This document shows, piece after piece, positions 33,255 to 41,930 of a DNA stretch of 64,000 bases (the first letter of the stretch is position 1; every line of letters starts with the position of its first letter). The notes under the pieces were generated by a model, which did not search any database, had not been told where the DNA came from, and was given only the letters and a program-made list of their open reading frames with translations. The DNA lies in NCBI GenBank assembly GCA_965603725.1, contig CBFDEC010000011.1, forward strand, positions 13,870-77,869, given 5' to 3'. This DNA is from JAGGSN01 sp965603725 (GTDB lineage Bacteria; Zixibacteria; MSB-5A5; UBA10806; 4484-95). A program made the position numbers and the translations under genes.

Positions 33255-33611
33255 ATGGGATACGGTTACGGTATTATAGCGGTCTTTTTGATAATTGGAA
33301 TAGTATTCGTACTATTTGCTATTTTTTTCGCTGGCCTCATACGGCCACAACGTCCTTCAAAAACCAAATTGGACAATTATGAATGCGGTGAGGCTCCCAT
33401 TGGAGGCGCCTGGATTCAATATAACGCCGGTTTTTATATTTACGCCCTGATATTTGTCATATTCGATGTTGAAGTTGTTTTTTTGTTTCCCTGGGCGGTT
33501 GCGTTTAAACAACTCGGCCTTTTCGCTTTAATTGAGATGTTTATATTTCTCTTTATTCTCATTCTTGGCCTGGCATACGCCTGGAAAAAAGGAGCGCTAA
33601 AATGGGTATAA
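33255..33611 (+). CDS. nuoA: NADH-quinone oxidoreductase subunit A
   Basis: A 118-residue membrane subunit with three helices and the hallmark YECGEAPIGGAWIQYNAGFY in the first loop, including the Cys and acidic residues near the quinone site. FVIFDVEVVFLFPWAVAF forms helix 2. It links the hydrophilic connecting module to the membrane arm of complex I. TGAGGTGCG precedes the ATG. First gene of an eleven-gene nuo series; nuoB overlaps its end by 10 bases. Confidence 0.96.
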   Translation: MGYGYGIIAVFLIIGIVFVLFAIFFAGLIRPQRPSKTKLDNYECGEAPIGGAWIQYNAGFYIYALIFVIFDVEVVFLFPWAVAFKQLGLFALIEMFIFLFILILGLAYAWKKGALKWV

Positions 33612-34126
33612 TCGAGAAAGTTCCGGCTTATATCGAAAAAATACCAGGCGGCGGAGTTGTTGTCACCTCTATTGAAGCGGTTCTTAACAACTCAAGAGCT
33701 CATTCCCAGTGGTACCTGTTATTCGGTCTCGCCTGTTGTGCTATTGAAATGATGGCTACCGGCGCTTCCCGATATGATTTCGATCGTCTCGGTATGATTT
33801 TCCGGGCATCACCGCGTCAGGCTGATTTGATGATGGTATGCGGCACTGTAACGCATAAAATGGCCAAACGGGTTAAGATTCTATACGATCAGATGGCCGA
33901 TCCGAAATATGTGCTGGCCATGGGCGGATGCGCCTCAAATGGGGGTCCATTCTATTATGACTGCTATTCGGTTTTGAAGGGGATTGATAAGGTTATTCCG
34001 GTTGATGTTTACATTCCCGGCTGCCCGCCACGGCCCGAATCACTCATGCAGGGCACTCTCAAAATAAGGGAAGTCATCAAAAAACAGAAGATAAAGGATT
34101 TCGCCGGCGATAAGCCAATGCAATAA
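33602..34126 (+). CDS. nuoB: NADH-quinone oxidoreductase subunit B
   Basis: A 174-residue subunit that ligates cluster N2, the last Fe-S centre before quinone. Its cysteines are all present: the tandem pair in GLACCAIEMM, one in GGCASNGG and one in PGCPPRPE. The N-terminus (MGIIEKVPAYIEKIPGGGVV) is normal. Overlap with nuoA indicates translational coupling. Confidence 0.97.
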   Translation: MGIIEKVPAYIEKIPGGGVVVTSIEAVLNNSRAHSQWYLLFGLACCAIEMMATGASRYDFDRLGMIFRASPRQADLMMVCGTVTHKMAKRVKILYDQMADPKYVLAMGGCASNGGPFYYDCYSVLKGIDKVIPVDVYIPGCPPRPESLMQGTLKIREVIKKQKIKDFAGDKPMQ

Positions 34127-34129
34127 TAC

Positions 34130-34615
34130 ATGACAAAACAAGAGATCGAAAAGCAGCTTCAGCAAGATTTTGGCGATCATATCGAAATCCAGGAAACAGA
34201 CCAGCCGGAACCCTATATTTATATTACAAAAGATAAATATATCGAGTTTTGTAAGTACCTGTTTGATAATCCAAATTTAGCATTTAAATTTCTATTTCAA
34301 TTGGGCGGTTCTCATTTCGAGGACAAATTCGAGGTGTTTCTGTGTTTGACTTCGCCTGAGCATCATCACGAAATAATTGTAAAAGTGAAACTGCCGGTTG
34401 ATGAGCCAGAAATCAACTCTGTTACCGGCATCTGGAGAGTCGCCGATTTTTTTGAGCTTGAAGCAATGGAGCTATTTGGAATAAAATTCGTGGACCACCC
34501 TCAGCCTCGTCACCTTCTTTTAATCGAGGAATGGGATTATGGTTATCCAATGAGAAAAGGCTGGACCGGGCCCGATTTTATCCCAATGCCTGATAAATCA
34601 AAGAGCGCCGAATGA
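34130..34615 (+). CDS. nuoC: NADH-quinone oxidoreductase subunit C
   Basis: A 161-residue 30-kDa-type subunit: LAFKFLFQLGGSHFEDKFEV and the C-terminal signature VADFFELEAMELFGIKFVDH, PQPRHLLLIEEWDYGYPMRK. It is a separate gene here, not fused to nuoD. Together with NuoB, D and I it forms the connecting arm. Its stop overlaps the nuoD start by 4 bases. Confidence 0.94.
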   Translation: MTKQEIEKQLQQDFGDHIEIQETDQPEPYIYITKDKYIEFCKYLFDNPNLAFKFLFQLGGSHFEDKFEVFLCLTSPEHHHEIIVKVKLPVDEPEINSVTGIWRVADFFELEAMELFGIKFVDHPQPRHLLLIEEWDYGYPMRKGWTGPDFIPMPDKSKSAE

Positions 34616-35733
34616 CTGATCTGACTAAAGAAATGCAGCTTTCCGAAGAGGAATTCATAGTAAATATGGGTCCGCAACACCCGTCTACTCATGGTGTGTT
34701 GCGTTTACTGCTTAAGATGAAAGGTGAATTCATCGAAGATTTGATCCCCGATGTCGGGTTCCTTCACCGTTCTATCGAAAAAATAGCCGAAAACCGCACT
34801 TATGCTCAGTTTATGGCTTTCACCGATAGGATCGACTATTGCGCTTCCATGCCCTGCAACCTTGCCTGGGCAACAGCGGTCGAGAAGCTGGCTCAAATCG
34901 AAATTCCGGAGAGAGCTCAATATCTGCGGGTTATCATGACCGAGCTTAACCGTATCGCCTCACATCTTATCTGGCTTGGAACGATGTCGCTTGATTTGGG
35001 CGCTTTTACTCCATTTCTGTATGCCTTCCGTGAACGTGAGCGTATTCTGGATATGTTCGAGATGACCTGCGGCCAGAGGCTTACCTATACTTATATGAGA
35101 ATCGGCGGCGTTTCAAAGGATGTACCGGCAGAATTTTATCAAAGATGCAAAGACTTCACCAAGGATTTCCGCAAGAAAGTCGATGATTACGAGGCGATTT
35201 TAACATACAACCCTATTTTCTTATCCCGTACTAAAGATGTCGCCATTTTAACAATCGAGGATGGCATTAACTATGGAGCCAGCGGTCCTACAATCAGGGC
35301 TTCGGGACATGATTTTGACCTGAGAAAAGTCCATCCGTATTCTTCATATGACAAATTCAATTTTGAAGTTCCCCTTGGGAAAAATGGCGACGTGTGGGAC
35401 AGGTACATTGTCAGGATACAGGAGATGCGCCAGTGCTGTGAGATAATCGACCAGGCTGTTGAGGGATTACCTGAGGGTCCAATTAAAGCTAAAGTACCCA
35501 CGATGTTTAGGCCGAAAGCTGGTGAGGTTTTTGCCCGGATTGAAGCGCCGCGTGGTGAAATGGGCTATTATATTATTTCTGATGGTACAACCAAACCATA
35601 CCGGGTTAAAATCCGTACCGGTTCATTTTCTCATGTTCAGCTGATGAGGCATCTCTGCAAGGGTTGGAAAATTGCCGACTTAGTGGCAATATTTGGTTCA
35701 CTTGATATAATTTTGCCAGAGGTTGATCGCTGA
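34612..35733 (+). CDS. nuoD: NADH-quinone oxidoreductase subunit D
   Basis: A 373-residue 49-kDa-type subunit: VNMGPQHPSTHGVLRLLLKM, PDVGFLHRSIEKIAENRTY with the quinone-site His and Arg, RIASHLIWLGTMSLDLGAF and the terminal SLDIILPEVDR. It builds the quinone pocket with NuoB. It is slightly shorter than the roughly 400 residues of most bacterial NuoD, with no missing motif that I can see. Overlaps nuoC by 4 bases; its stop shares a base with the nuoH start (TGATG). Confidence 0.96.
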   Translation: MTDLTKEMQLSEEEFIVNMGPQHPSTHGVLRLLLKMKGEFIEDLIPDVGFLHRSIEKIAENRTYAQFMAFTDRIDYCASMPCNLAWATAVEKLAQIEIPERAQYLRVIMTELNRIASHLIWLGTMSLDLGAFTPFLYAFRERERILDMFEMTCGQRLTYTYMRIGGVSKDVPAEFYQRCKDFTKDFRKKVDDYEAILTYNPIFLSRTKDVAILTIEDGINYGASGPTIRASGHDFDLRKVHPYSSYDKFNFEVPLGKNGDVWDRYIVRIQEMRQCCEIIDQAVEGLPEGPIKAKVPTMFRPKAGEVFARIEAPRGEMGYYIISDGTTKPYRVKIRTGSFSHVQLMRHLCKGWKIADLVAIFGSLDIILPEVDR

Positions 35734-36788
35734 TGTTGGAACTTACCGGCCTTCTACAATGGATTTACAATATTGTTGCCGGCATTTCCAGCTCTTTAGG
35801 TTTGCCGGATATCATAAGAGATATTGCACTGATGGTTTTGATCATTGCTGCGATTCTGGCATTTCTCACGGTAATGGCTTTATTTTTAGTTTGGTGGGAA
35901 CGGAAGGTATCGGCTCATTTTCAGGACCGTTTGGGACCGATGGTAGCCGGCTGGCATGGCTGGTATCAGACCATCGCCGACGCTGTTAAACTTCTGCAAA
36001 AAGAAGATATCGTGGTAGCCTCTGCCGACAGGAAAGTACACTTCTGGGCGCCGGTGATTATCTATACAGTCTGCCTTATGGCATATGCTGTAATACCATT
36101 CGGCAAGGGTTTAATTGCCGCTGATTTGAATATCGGTTTGCTGTATATATTAGCTATTACCAGTTTTACAGTTATCTCCCTGCTAATGGCTGGCTGGGGT
36201 TCGAACAATAAATTTGCACTTCTGGGAGGAATGCGTTCCGCCGCTCAAATTGTTTCTTATGAGGTGCCGTTGACACTCTCGGTAATCGGCGTTGTTCTGA
36301 TGGCGGGAACGCTCTCGATGTACAGCCTGGTAGAAGCCCAGGGGCCCTATTTCTGGAAATGGTATATCTGGCCGCAACTGCTTGGTTTCGCAATCTATAT
36401 AAGCGCCGCCACCGCCGAATTGAACAGGACCCCGTTCGACCTCCCCGAGGCCGAGCAGGAACTGGTTGCTGGTTTTAATATCGAGTATTCCGGAATGAAA
36501 TTCGCCATGTTTTTCTTAGCCGAATTTCTAAACATGTTCACTATCAGCGCAGTGGCGACTACTCTTTTCCTTGGCGGCTGGCAGCCGCCTTTGCCGGGAT
36601 TGGATTTCATACCATCATATATATGGTTCCTTGGTAAATCACTATTTTTGGTGTTCGTTATCATGTGGTTTAAGTGGACATATCCGCGACTGCGGGTCGA
36701 TCATTTGATGGATTTCGCCTGGAAGGTTCTGCTTCCGCTGGCATTTTTAAACATAATCATCACAGCTCTGGGAGTACATCTGTTTTAG
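35733..36788 (+). CDS. nuoH: NADH-quinone oxidoreductase subunit H
   Basis: A 351-residue membrane subunit with about eight to nine helices. Conserved loops are present: WWERKVSAHFQDRLGPMVAG, WHGWYQTIADAVKLLQKEDI, the RTPFDLPEAEQELVAGFNIE loop near the quinone channel, and FKWTYPRLRVDHLMDFAWK. It couples quinone reduction to proton movement. The start ATG overlaps the nuoD stop. Confidence 0.96.
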   Translation: MLELTGLLQWIYNIVAGISSSLGLPDIIRDIALMVLIIAAILAFLTVMALFLVWWERKVSAHFQDRLGPMVAGWHGWYQTIADAVKLLQKEDIVVASADRKVHFWAPVIIYTVCLMAYAVIPFGKGLIAADLNIGLLYILAITSFTVISLLMAGWGSNNKFALLGGMRSAAQIVSYEVPLTLSVIGVVLMAGTLSMYSLVEAQGPYFWKWYIWPQLLGFAIYISAATAELNRTPFDLPEAEQELVAGFNIEYSGMKFAMFFLAEFLNMFTISAVATTLFLGGWQPPLPGLDFIPSYIWFLGKSLFLVFVIMWFKWTYPRLRVDHLMDFAWKVLLPLAFLNIIITALGVHLF

Positions 36789-36790
36789 CC

Positions 36791-37369
36791 ATGGCTTTTG
36801 TAACGGAATTTTTCAGTGGTATTTATAATCTTTGTCTGGGGTTAAAGACCACTCTGAAATACCTGCCGGGACGATCGATCACGATTCAGTATCCTAAAGA
36901 ACGAATGGAGATGTTCGACCGATTCCGCGGTGTTGTGGTGCTTTTATCCAACCCCGAGACCGGCAAGCTTAACTGCACCGCCTGCTTGCTTTGTCAGAAA
37001 GCTTGCCCCGTTGGCGCAATCACAATCAAGCAGGCCCAAGATAAAGACCCGATAACTAAAAAACGTTATCCGGAAAAGTTTGAAATCAATAGTCTCATTT
37101 GCTGTTATTGCGGCCTATGCGAAGAATCATGCAGTTTTGATGCGCTCAAGATGGCTCAGAAGTATGAATTCGCCACTACTGACAAGGATAAACTAATCTA
37201 TGATATGAATAGACTTCAAGAACTTGGCCGAGATGTGAAATACGTCCCTAAGAAAAAACGGGCTCTTGTAAAACCGCCCGCAAAACCTGAAAAGGAAACT
37301 GAATCCGCTCCAGTAAACTCGAATGATGAAAAACCAGACAAGCCTGCAGACCAGGAGGATAAGCAATGA
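36791..37369 (+). CDS. nuoI: NADH-quinone oxidoreductase subunit I
   Basis: A 192-residue subunit carrying two [4Fe-4S] clusters: CTACLLCQKACPVGAI and CCYCGLCEESCSFDAL, preceded by the usual RFRGVVVLL segment. The C-terminal 45 residues are Lys/Pro/Glu-rich (PKKKRALVKPPAKPEKETES) and look disordered; such tails vary between species. The ATG at 36791 begins 2 bases after the nuoH stop; upstream open frame inside nuoH is not used. It overlaps nuoJ by 4 bases. Confidence 0.95.
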   Translation: MAFVTEFFSGIYNLCLGLKTTLKYLPGRSITIQYPKERMEMFDRFRGVVVLLSNPETGKLNCTACLLCQKACPVGAITIKQAQDKDPITKKRYPEKFEINSLICCYCGLCEESCSFDALKMAQKYEFATTDKDKLIYDMNRLQELGRDVKYVPKKKRALVKPPAKPEKETESAPVNSNDEKPDKPADQEDKQ

Positions 37370-37866
37370 ACCTCCTGATATTCTATATTCTGGCAATTAT
37401 GGCCGGTGTATCGGCGCTTATGGTTGTTACCCTGAAGAATATATTCCATTCGGCGTTGTTTCTTGTGTTGACGCTCTTTTCAATAGCCGGGATTTATATA
37501 CTGCTCGGCGCGGAGTTTTTAGCCGGCGTTCAGGTTTTGATTTATGTCGGCGCTATTACTATACTGATGATATTTGCGATTATGCTGACTTATCAGATCA
37601 GCAATAAAAATATAAGACAGGTAAACGAGCAAAAAGGCTACGCAACCATTATCGTCCTGTTGTTTTTTATTCTGTCGCTATGGACAGTTTTAAAAACAGC
37701 CTGGCCGGTTAGCGATGGCAGTTTGCCCGAACGTAATACATTCGAGCTTGGCAGGCAGTTGCTTTCAACATATGTGATTCCATTCGAGGTCGTTTCCGTT
37801 GTGCTTTTAGTAGCGCTTATCGGAGCGATAATAATCTCCCGTCGGGACAGTCAGGAGGAAAACTAA
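37366..37866 (+). CDS. nuoJ: NADH-quinone oxidoreductase subunit J
   Basis: A 166-residue membrane subunit with five helices. TLKNIFHSALFLVLTLFSIA, GIYILLGAEFLAGVQVLIYV and GAITILMIFAIML give the family signature, including the pi-bulge region and the conserved Glu. It lies between nuoI and nuoK with overlaps at both ends. Confidence 0.95.
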   Translation: MNLLIFYILAIMAGVSALMVVTLKNIFHSALFLVLTLFSIAGIYILLGAEFLAGVQVLIYVGAITILMIFAIMLTYQISNKNIRQVNEQKGYATIIVLLFFILSLWTVLKTAWPVSDGSLPERNTFELGRQLLSTYVIPFEVVSVVLLVALIGAIIISRRDSQEEN

Positions 37867-38180
37867 TGGCCGAACCGACTCTCCTTCATTATCTGGTCTT
37901 AGGGGCTGTACTTTTTGCGCTGGGAATTTTCGGACTGTTGACGCGTCGCAACGCAATCGGTGTCTTAATGGCAATCGAGCTAATGTTCAATGCCGCGGCG
38001 ATTAATTTTGTAGCGTTCACAAAATTCGTTGCCCCTGAGGAAATCGCGGGACAGATATTTACAATATTCATTATTACTATCGCCGCCGCTGAGGCCGCAG
38101 TAGGGCTGGCGATTGTAATTCTGATTTATCGAAACTTTAAGGGCATTGAAGTAGACAACATTAACTTCATGAAATGGTAG
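37866..38180 (+). CDS. nuoK: NADH-quinone oxidoreductase subunit K
   Basis: A 104-residue three-helix subunit: LRTRRNAIGVLMAIE-like (here LTRRNAIGVLMAIELMFNAA) with the essential membrane Glu, and IAAAEAAVGLAIVILIYRN with the second Glu. Part of the antiporter-like proton path. Shares one base with nuoJ. A GGAGGAAAACTA site lies before the ATG. Confidence 0.96.
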   Translation: MAEPTLLHYLVLGAVLFALGIFGLLTRRNAIGVLMAIELMFNAAAINFVAFTKFVAPEEIAGQIFTIFIITIAAAEAAVGLAIVILIYRNFKGIEVDNINFMKW

Positions 38181-38187
38181 GCTCAAG

Positions 38188-40398
38188 ATGGTAGAATATA
38201 GCTGGATAATACCTCTGTTTCCCCTGTTCTCATTCGTAATGATCGTCTTTTTTTTAAATCGTAATAACAAGGTTTCAAGCTACTTCGCCTGTGCCATGAT
38301 TTTGGTCTCGTTTGTTCTTTCCCTTAAAGTATTTTTTGAGGTCTTAGCTCAGCCGGAACCATATATGGCATTTGTCAACTGGCTTGTCTGGAGTGATTTT
38401 GTCCTGCCGATGGGGATATACATAGACCCGCTGGCGGCGGTTATGCTTATTGTGGTGACTGTTGTGTCATCGCTGGTGCATATTTATTCAATCGGCTATA
38501 TGCATGGCGACCCAATATTCGCCCGGTTCTTTGCCTATCTCGGGTTGTTCAGCTTCTCAATGCTGGGGCTGGTTATTGCCGGGTCTTATGTGCTCGTTTT
38601 AGTCTTCTGGGAACTTGTTGGATTTACATCATATATATTAATCGGCTTTTACTTCCAAAAGAAAATTGCCGCCGATGCCGGTAAAAAAGCATTTGTTACA
38701 ACTAAATTGGCAGATCTTGGTTTTTTACTGGGATTGGTGTTGTTGATTTTTGCCGTCGGCACGGCTTCGTTGCCGGAGTTAAATGAAAAGATTAAAAGCT
38801 TAAAGGTCGATGCCGGTATTGTAGATGAAAGCCACGGCTCTCATGGCGCTGACACAGATCATGGCTCTGCTGGAATTGCGCATGCGGAAGAAATTTATCA
38901 TGAATTTGAGCAAACGCCTGAAGACGTTCTTGCCAAATCTACTCATGAAACAGTAAGCGAAACGCCTACATCCGAAAAACCCGACCATGGACCGCCAATG
39001 ATGGGACATGAAGAAGAAATTGAAGAAACTCGTGTAATTGCCGCTGCTGCTGAAACTCATGATGAGTCTGATAAAAAGGAAGAAGCTAAACATACCCTTC
39101 TTTTAATCGGTATCGCCGGTATCTTAATGTTTATGGGCGCCTGCGGTAAATCGGCGCAGTTCCCCTTTCATGTCTGGCTGCCGGATGCTATGGAGGGCCC
39201 GACGCCTGTTTCAGCGTTGATTCATGCCGCCACCATGGTTGCGGCAGGCGTATATTTAACCGCCCGGTTGATGGCAGTCATCCTGGTCTCACCTATGATG
39301 GGATTGGTAGTGGCCGCAATAGGCGCAATCACCGCATTATTGGCGGCGTCGATTGGGCTGGTGCAGAATGACATCAAACGTGTTCTGGCGTACTCGACAG
39401 TTTCCCAGCTTGGCTACATGATAATGGTTCTCGGGCTGGGAGGTTATGCCGCCGGTACGTTCCACCTGTTCACTCATGCATTTTTCAAAGCTCTGCTGTT
39501 TCTGGCGGCTGGTTCTGTAATCCATGCTGTGCATACCAACGATATCCAGAACATGGGCGGTTTGCATGGCAAAATGAAGATTACCTCGATTACATTTTTA
39601 ATCGCCTCATTATCGATCTCGGGAATCTTCCCGCTGTCCGGTTTCTGGTCAAAAGATGAAATCTTCGCCGTAGCCTTTGAAGGCGGCCATTATATCTTCC
39701 TTGCGGCAGCCATACTGGCGGCTTTTATGACTGCTTTCTACATGTTCCGTCTATATTTCATGACTTTTACCGGCAAACCCAGAGACCGGCATGCGTACGA
39801 CCATGCTCATGAATCACCATACAACATGACAGTTCCGCTGATGATTTTAGCGGTGTTGTCGATATTTGCCGGCTGGTGGGGAATACCCTGGCTTCAATCG
39901 GGATATGCCAGTTTCGTATTTTTCGGAGCGCCGCATCATGCCGAACCCAATCTGCTGTTAATGGGATGCTCGCTTGTTGTGGCTCTATCCGGTATCGGTC
40001 TGGCATACTTGATGTATTACAAGAAATCTATTTCCGCTGAAGAAATGGGCAGAAAATTCAGGGGATTGTACACTCTGCTTTATAATAAGTATTATTTTGA
40101 CGAATTTTACATGGCTGTTATCATCAATCCGGTTTACAATCTCATGGAGAAGATGTTCAGGTTCGACCTGGCTGTCATCGATGGTACAGTCGATGGCGTT
40201 GGCAAACTCACGCTCTGGTGGTCATGGGCTAAAGAGCGTTTCGATACAATTGTTGTTGACGGCGCAGTTAACGGGCTGGGTTATCTGTCATTGGGCATGG
40301 GAAATATTATCAGAAAAACCCAGACAGGCCAGTTGCAGACTTACGCCCTGGTAGTGTTTCTTGGCGCAGTGGTTTTAATCTTTATGAAATTTATTTAA
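38188..40398 (+). CDS. nuoL: NADH-quinone oxidoreductase subunit L with long His/Glu-rich insertion
   Basis: A 736-residue antiporter-like subunit, longer than the usual 610-670. Core motifs: FWELVGFTSYILIGFYFQ, FPFHVWLPDAMEGPTPVSAL with IHAATMVAAGVYL following, VLAYSTVSQLGYMIMVLGLG, THAFFKALLFLAAGSVIHA, GIFPLSGFWSKDEI. Between the helix ending near residue 193 and the helix starting near 305 there is an unusual hydrophilic stretch of about 100 residues (nucleotides 38800-39093) with many His, Glu, Asp and Ser residues (ESHGSHGADTDHGSAGIAHA, PDHGPPMMGHEEEIEE, ETHDESDKKEE). The C-terminal amphipathic lateral helix and final transmembrane helix are present. The insertion is in frame and not a decay product. 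Confidence 0.93.
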   Translation: MVEYSWIIPLFPLFSFVMIVFFLNRNNKVSSYFACAMILVSFVLSLKVFFEVLAQPEPYMAFVNWLVWSDFVLPMGIYIDPLAAVMLIVVTVVSSLVHIYSIGYMHGDPIFARFFAYLGLFSFSMLGLVIAGSYVLVLVFWELVGFTSYILIGFYFQKKIAADAGKKAFVTTKLADLGFLLGLVLLIFAVGTASLPELNEKIKSLKVDAGIVDESHGSHGADTDHGSAGIAHAEEIYHEFEQTPEDVLAKSTHETVSETPTSEKPDHGPPMMGHEEEIEETRVIAAAAETHDESDKKEEAKHTLLLIGIAGILMFMGACGKSAQFPFHVWLPDAMEGPTPVSALIHAATMVAAGVYLTARLMAVILVSPMMGLVVAAIGAITALLAASIGLVQNDIKRVLAYSTVSQLGYMIMVLGLGGYAAGTFHLFTHAFFKALLFLAAGSVIHAVHTNDIQNMGGLHGKMKITSITFLIASLSISGIFPLSGFWSKDEIFAVAFEGGHYIFLAAAILAAFMTAFYMFRLYFMTFTGKPRDRHAYDHAHESPYNMTVPLMILAVLSIFAGWWGIPWLQSGYASFVFFGAPHHAEPNLLLMGCSLVVALSGIGLAYLMYYKKSISAEEMGRKFRGLYTLLYNKYYFDEFYMAVIINPVYNLMEKMFRFDLAVIDGTVDGVGKLTLWWSWAKERFDTIVVDGAVNGLGYLSLGMGNIIRKTQTGQLQTYALVVFLGAVVLIFMKFI

Positions 40399-40412
40399 TA
40401 GAGGAGGAATAA

Positions 40413-41879
40413 GTGGAATTTCCCATATTGAGTTTTATGACATTTACCCCGCTGTTGGGTATGGTAGTGGTGATGCTTTTAAAGAAAGAAAGCGTTAACG
40501 TCATTAGATGGACTTCTGCATTCTTTTCGTTTATTCCATTGGTCGCCTCTTATTTTTTACTGACAAATTATGATTATTCAACCTCTGCCATTCAGTTTAT
40601 TGAGCGCTATACCTGGTTCCCGGAGGTAAATATAAATTATTTCATGGGCGCTGATGGTTTATCGGTACCGATGCTGTTTTTGACGGCTTTACTGTCATTC
40701 GTTTCGATCATTGTCTCTTTCAGTATAAAAGAACGGGTGAAAGAGTATTTCGCCTGGTTCTTGCTCTTACAGGTCGGCATGATGGGCGTGTTCTGCGCTC
40801 TTGATTTCTTCCTCTTTTATATTTTCTGGGAGGTCATGCTGGTGCCGATGTATTTCTTAATTGGCGTCTGGGGCGGACCACGGAAAGAGTATGCCGCTAT
40901 CAAGTTCTTTTTATACACGCTGTTCGGTTCGGTCTTCATGTTGATCGGCATTCTTGTCCTGTATTTCCATACCGGTACCCTGGATATGCTGGAGCTTATT
41001 AAGCATGGTTATCCTCGTAATATGCAGCTCTGGGTATTTGCCGCTTTCTTTATCGGATTTGCTATCAAGGTTCCCTGCTGGCCATTCCATACCTGGCTTC
41101 CCGATGCTCATGTCGAGGCTCCTACAGCCGTGTCGGTCATCCTTGCCGGCATTCTCCTGAAAATGGGAACCTATGGTCTTCTCCGTATCAGCTTTCCGAT
41201 GTTTCCCGATGCCGTTAAATATTTCGCCATCCCGATCGCCATCATCGGCTTAATCGGCATAATTTACGGCGCCCTTGTTTCGATGGCTCAGAAAGACTTA
41301 AAGAAGCTGGTGGCATATTCATCGGTTTCGCACATGGGTTTCTGTATGCTGGGTATGGCCGCTATCACTACGGTTGGCATCTCCGGCTGTTTGTTCCAGA
41401 TGTTCTCCCATGGCGTAATCACGGGCGCTCTCTTTATTTTAGTCGGCGTAATCTATGAAAGAGCCCATACCCGTGAGATTGCTGCTTTTGGCGGAATTGG
41501 AGCAAAGCTGCCTGTTTTCACCGGCATCTTTGTGTTGTTTGGCATGGCTTCACTGGGATTGCCGAGCATGTCGGGTTTTGTTTCGGAGTTCATGGTCTTT
41601 GTCGGTTCATTCTCATCGGTATATATACCCAAGTGGATTGTCATAGCCTCCGTTCTTGGCGTTATTCTGACCGCCGGTTATATCCTGCGTATGATTCAGA
41701 ATATATTTCTTGGTCCGTTCAACACGCGCTGGGAGAATTTAACTGAAATTAACGGCCGGGAGATATTTACAGTTGTTCCGCTGGCGATTTTTACAATACT
41801 GATTGGCGTCTACCCCAACAGCTTGAACATATTCCTGAAGGCGACCGTGGAGAATTTAGTCAAGCTGATTACCGGATAA
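40413..41879 (+). CDS. nuoM: NADH-quinone oxidoreductase subunit M
   Basis: A 488-residue antiporter-like subunit: FWEVMLVPMYFLIGVWGGPR, VPCWPFHTWLPDAHVEAPTA with VSVILAGILLKMGTYGLLR, LVAYSSVSHMGFCMLGMAAI, FSHGVITGALFILVGVIYER. Conserved Lys and Glu of the proton path are in these blocks. GTG start at 40413 with GAGGAGGAAT before it. In most genomes nuoN follows at once; here a glycosyltransferase gene intervenes. Confidence 0.95.
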   Translation: MEFPILSFMTFTPLLGMVVVMLLKKESVNVIRWTSAFFSFIPLVASYFLLTNYDYSTSAIQFIERYTWFPEVNINYFMGADGLSVPMLFLTALLSFVSIIVSFSIKERVKEYFAWFLLLQVGMMGVFCALDFFLFYIFWEVMLVPMYFLIGVWGGPRKEYAAIKFFLYTLFGSVFMLIGILVLYFHTGTLDMLELIKHGYPRNMQLWVFAAFFIGFAIKVPCWPFHTWLPDAHVEAPTAVSVILAGILLKMGTYGLLRISFPMFPDAVKYFAIPIAIIGLIGIIYGALVSMAQKDLKKLVAYSSVSHMGFCMLGMAAITTVGISGCLFQMFSHGVITGALFILVGVIYERAHTREIAAFGGIGAKLPVFTGIFVLFGMASLGLPSMSGFVSEFMVFVGSFSSVYIPKWIVIASVLGVILTAGYILRMIQNIFLGPFNTRWENLTEINGREIFTVVPLAIFTILIGVYPNSLNIFLKATVENLVKLITG

Positions 41880-41930
41880 CTCTTTTTTAAAACCTGAATG
41901 TTGGAGCTTAGTATTAAATAAAACTATTAC

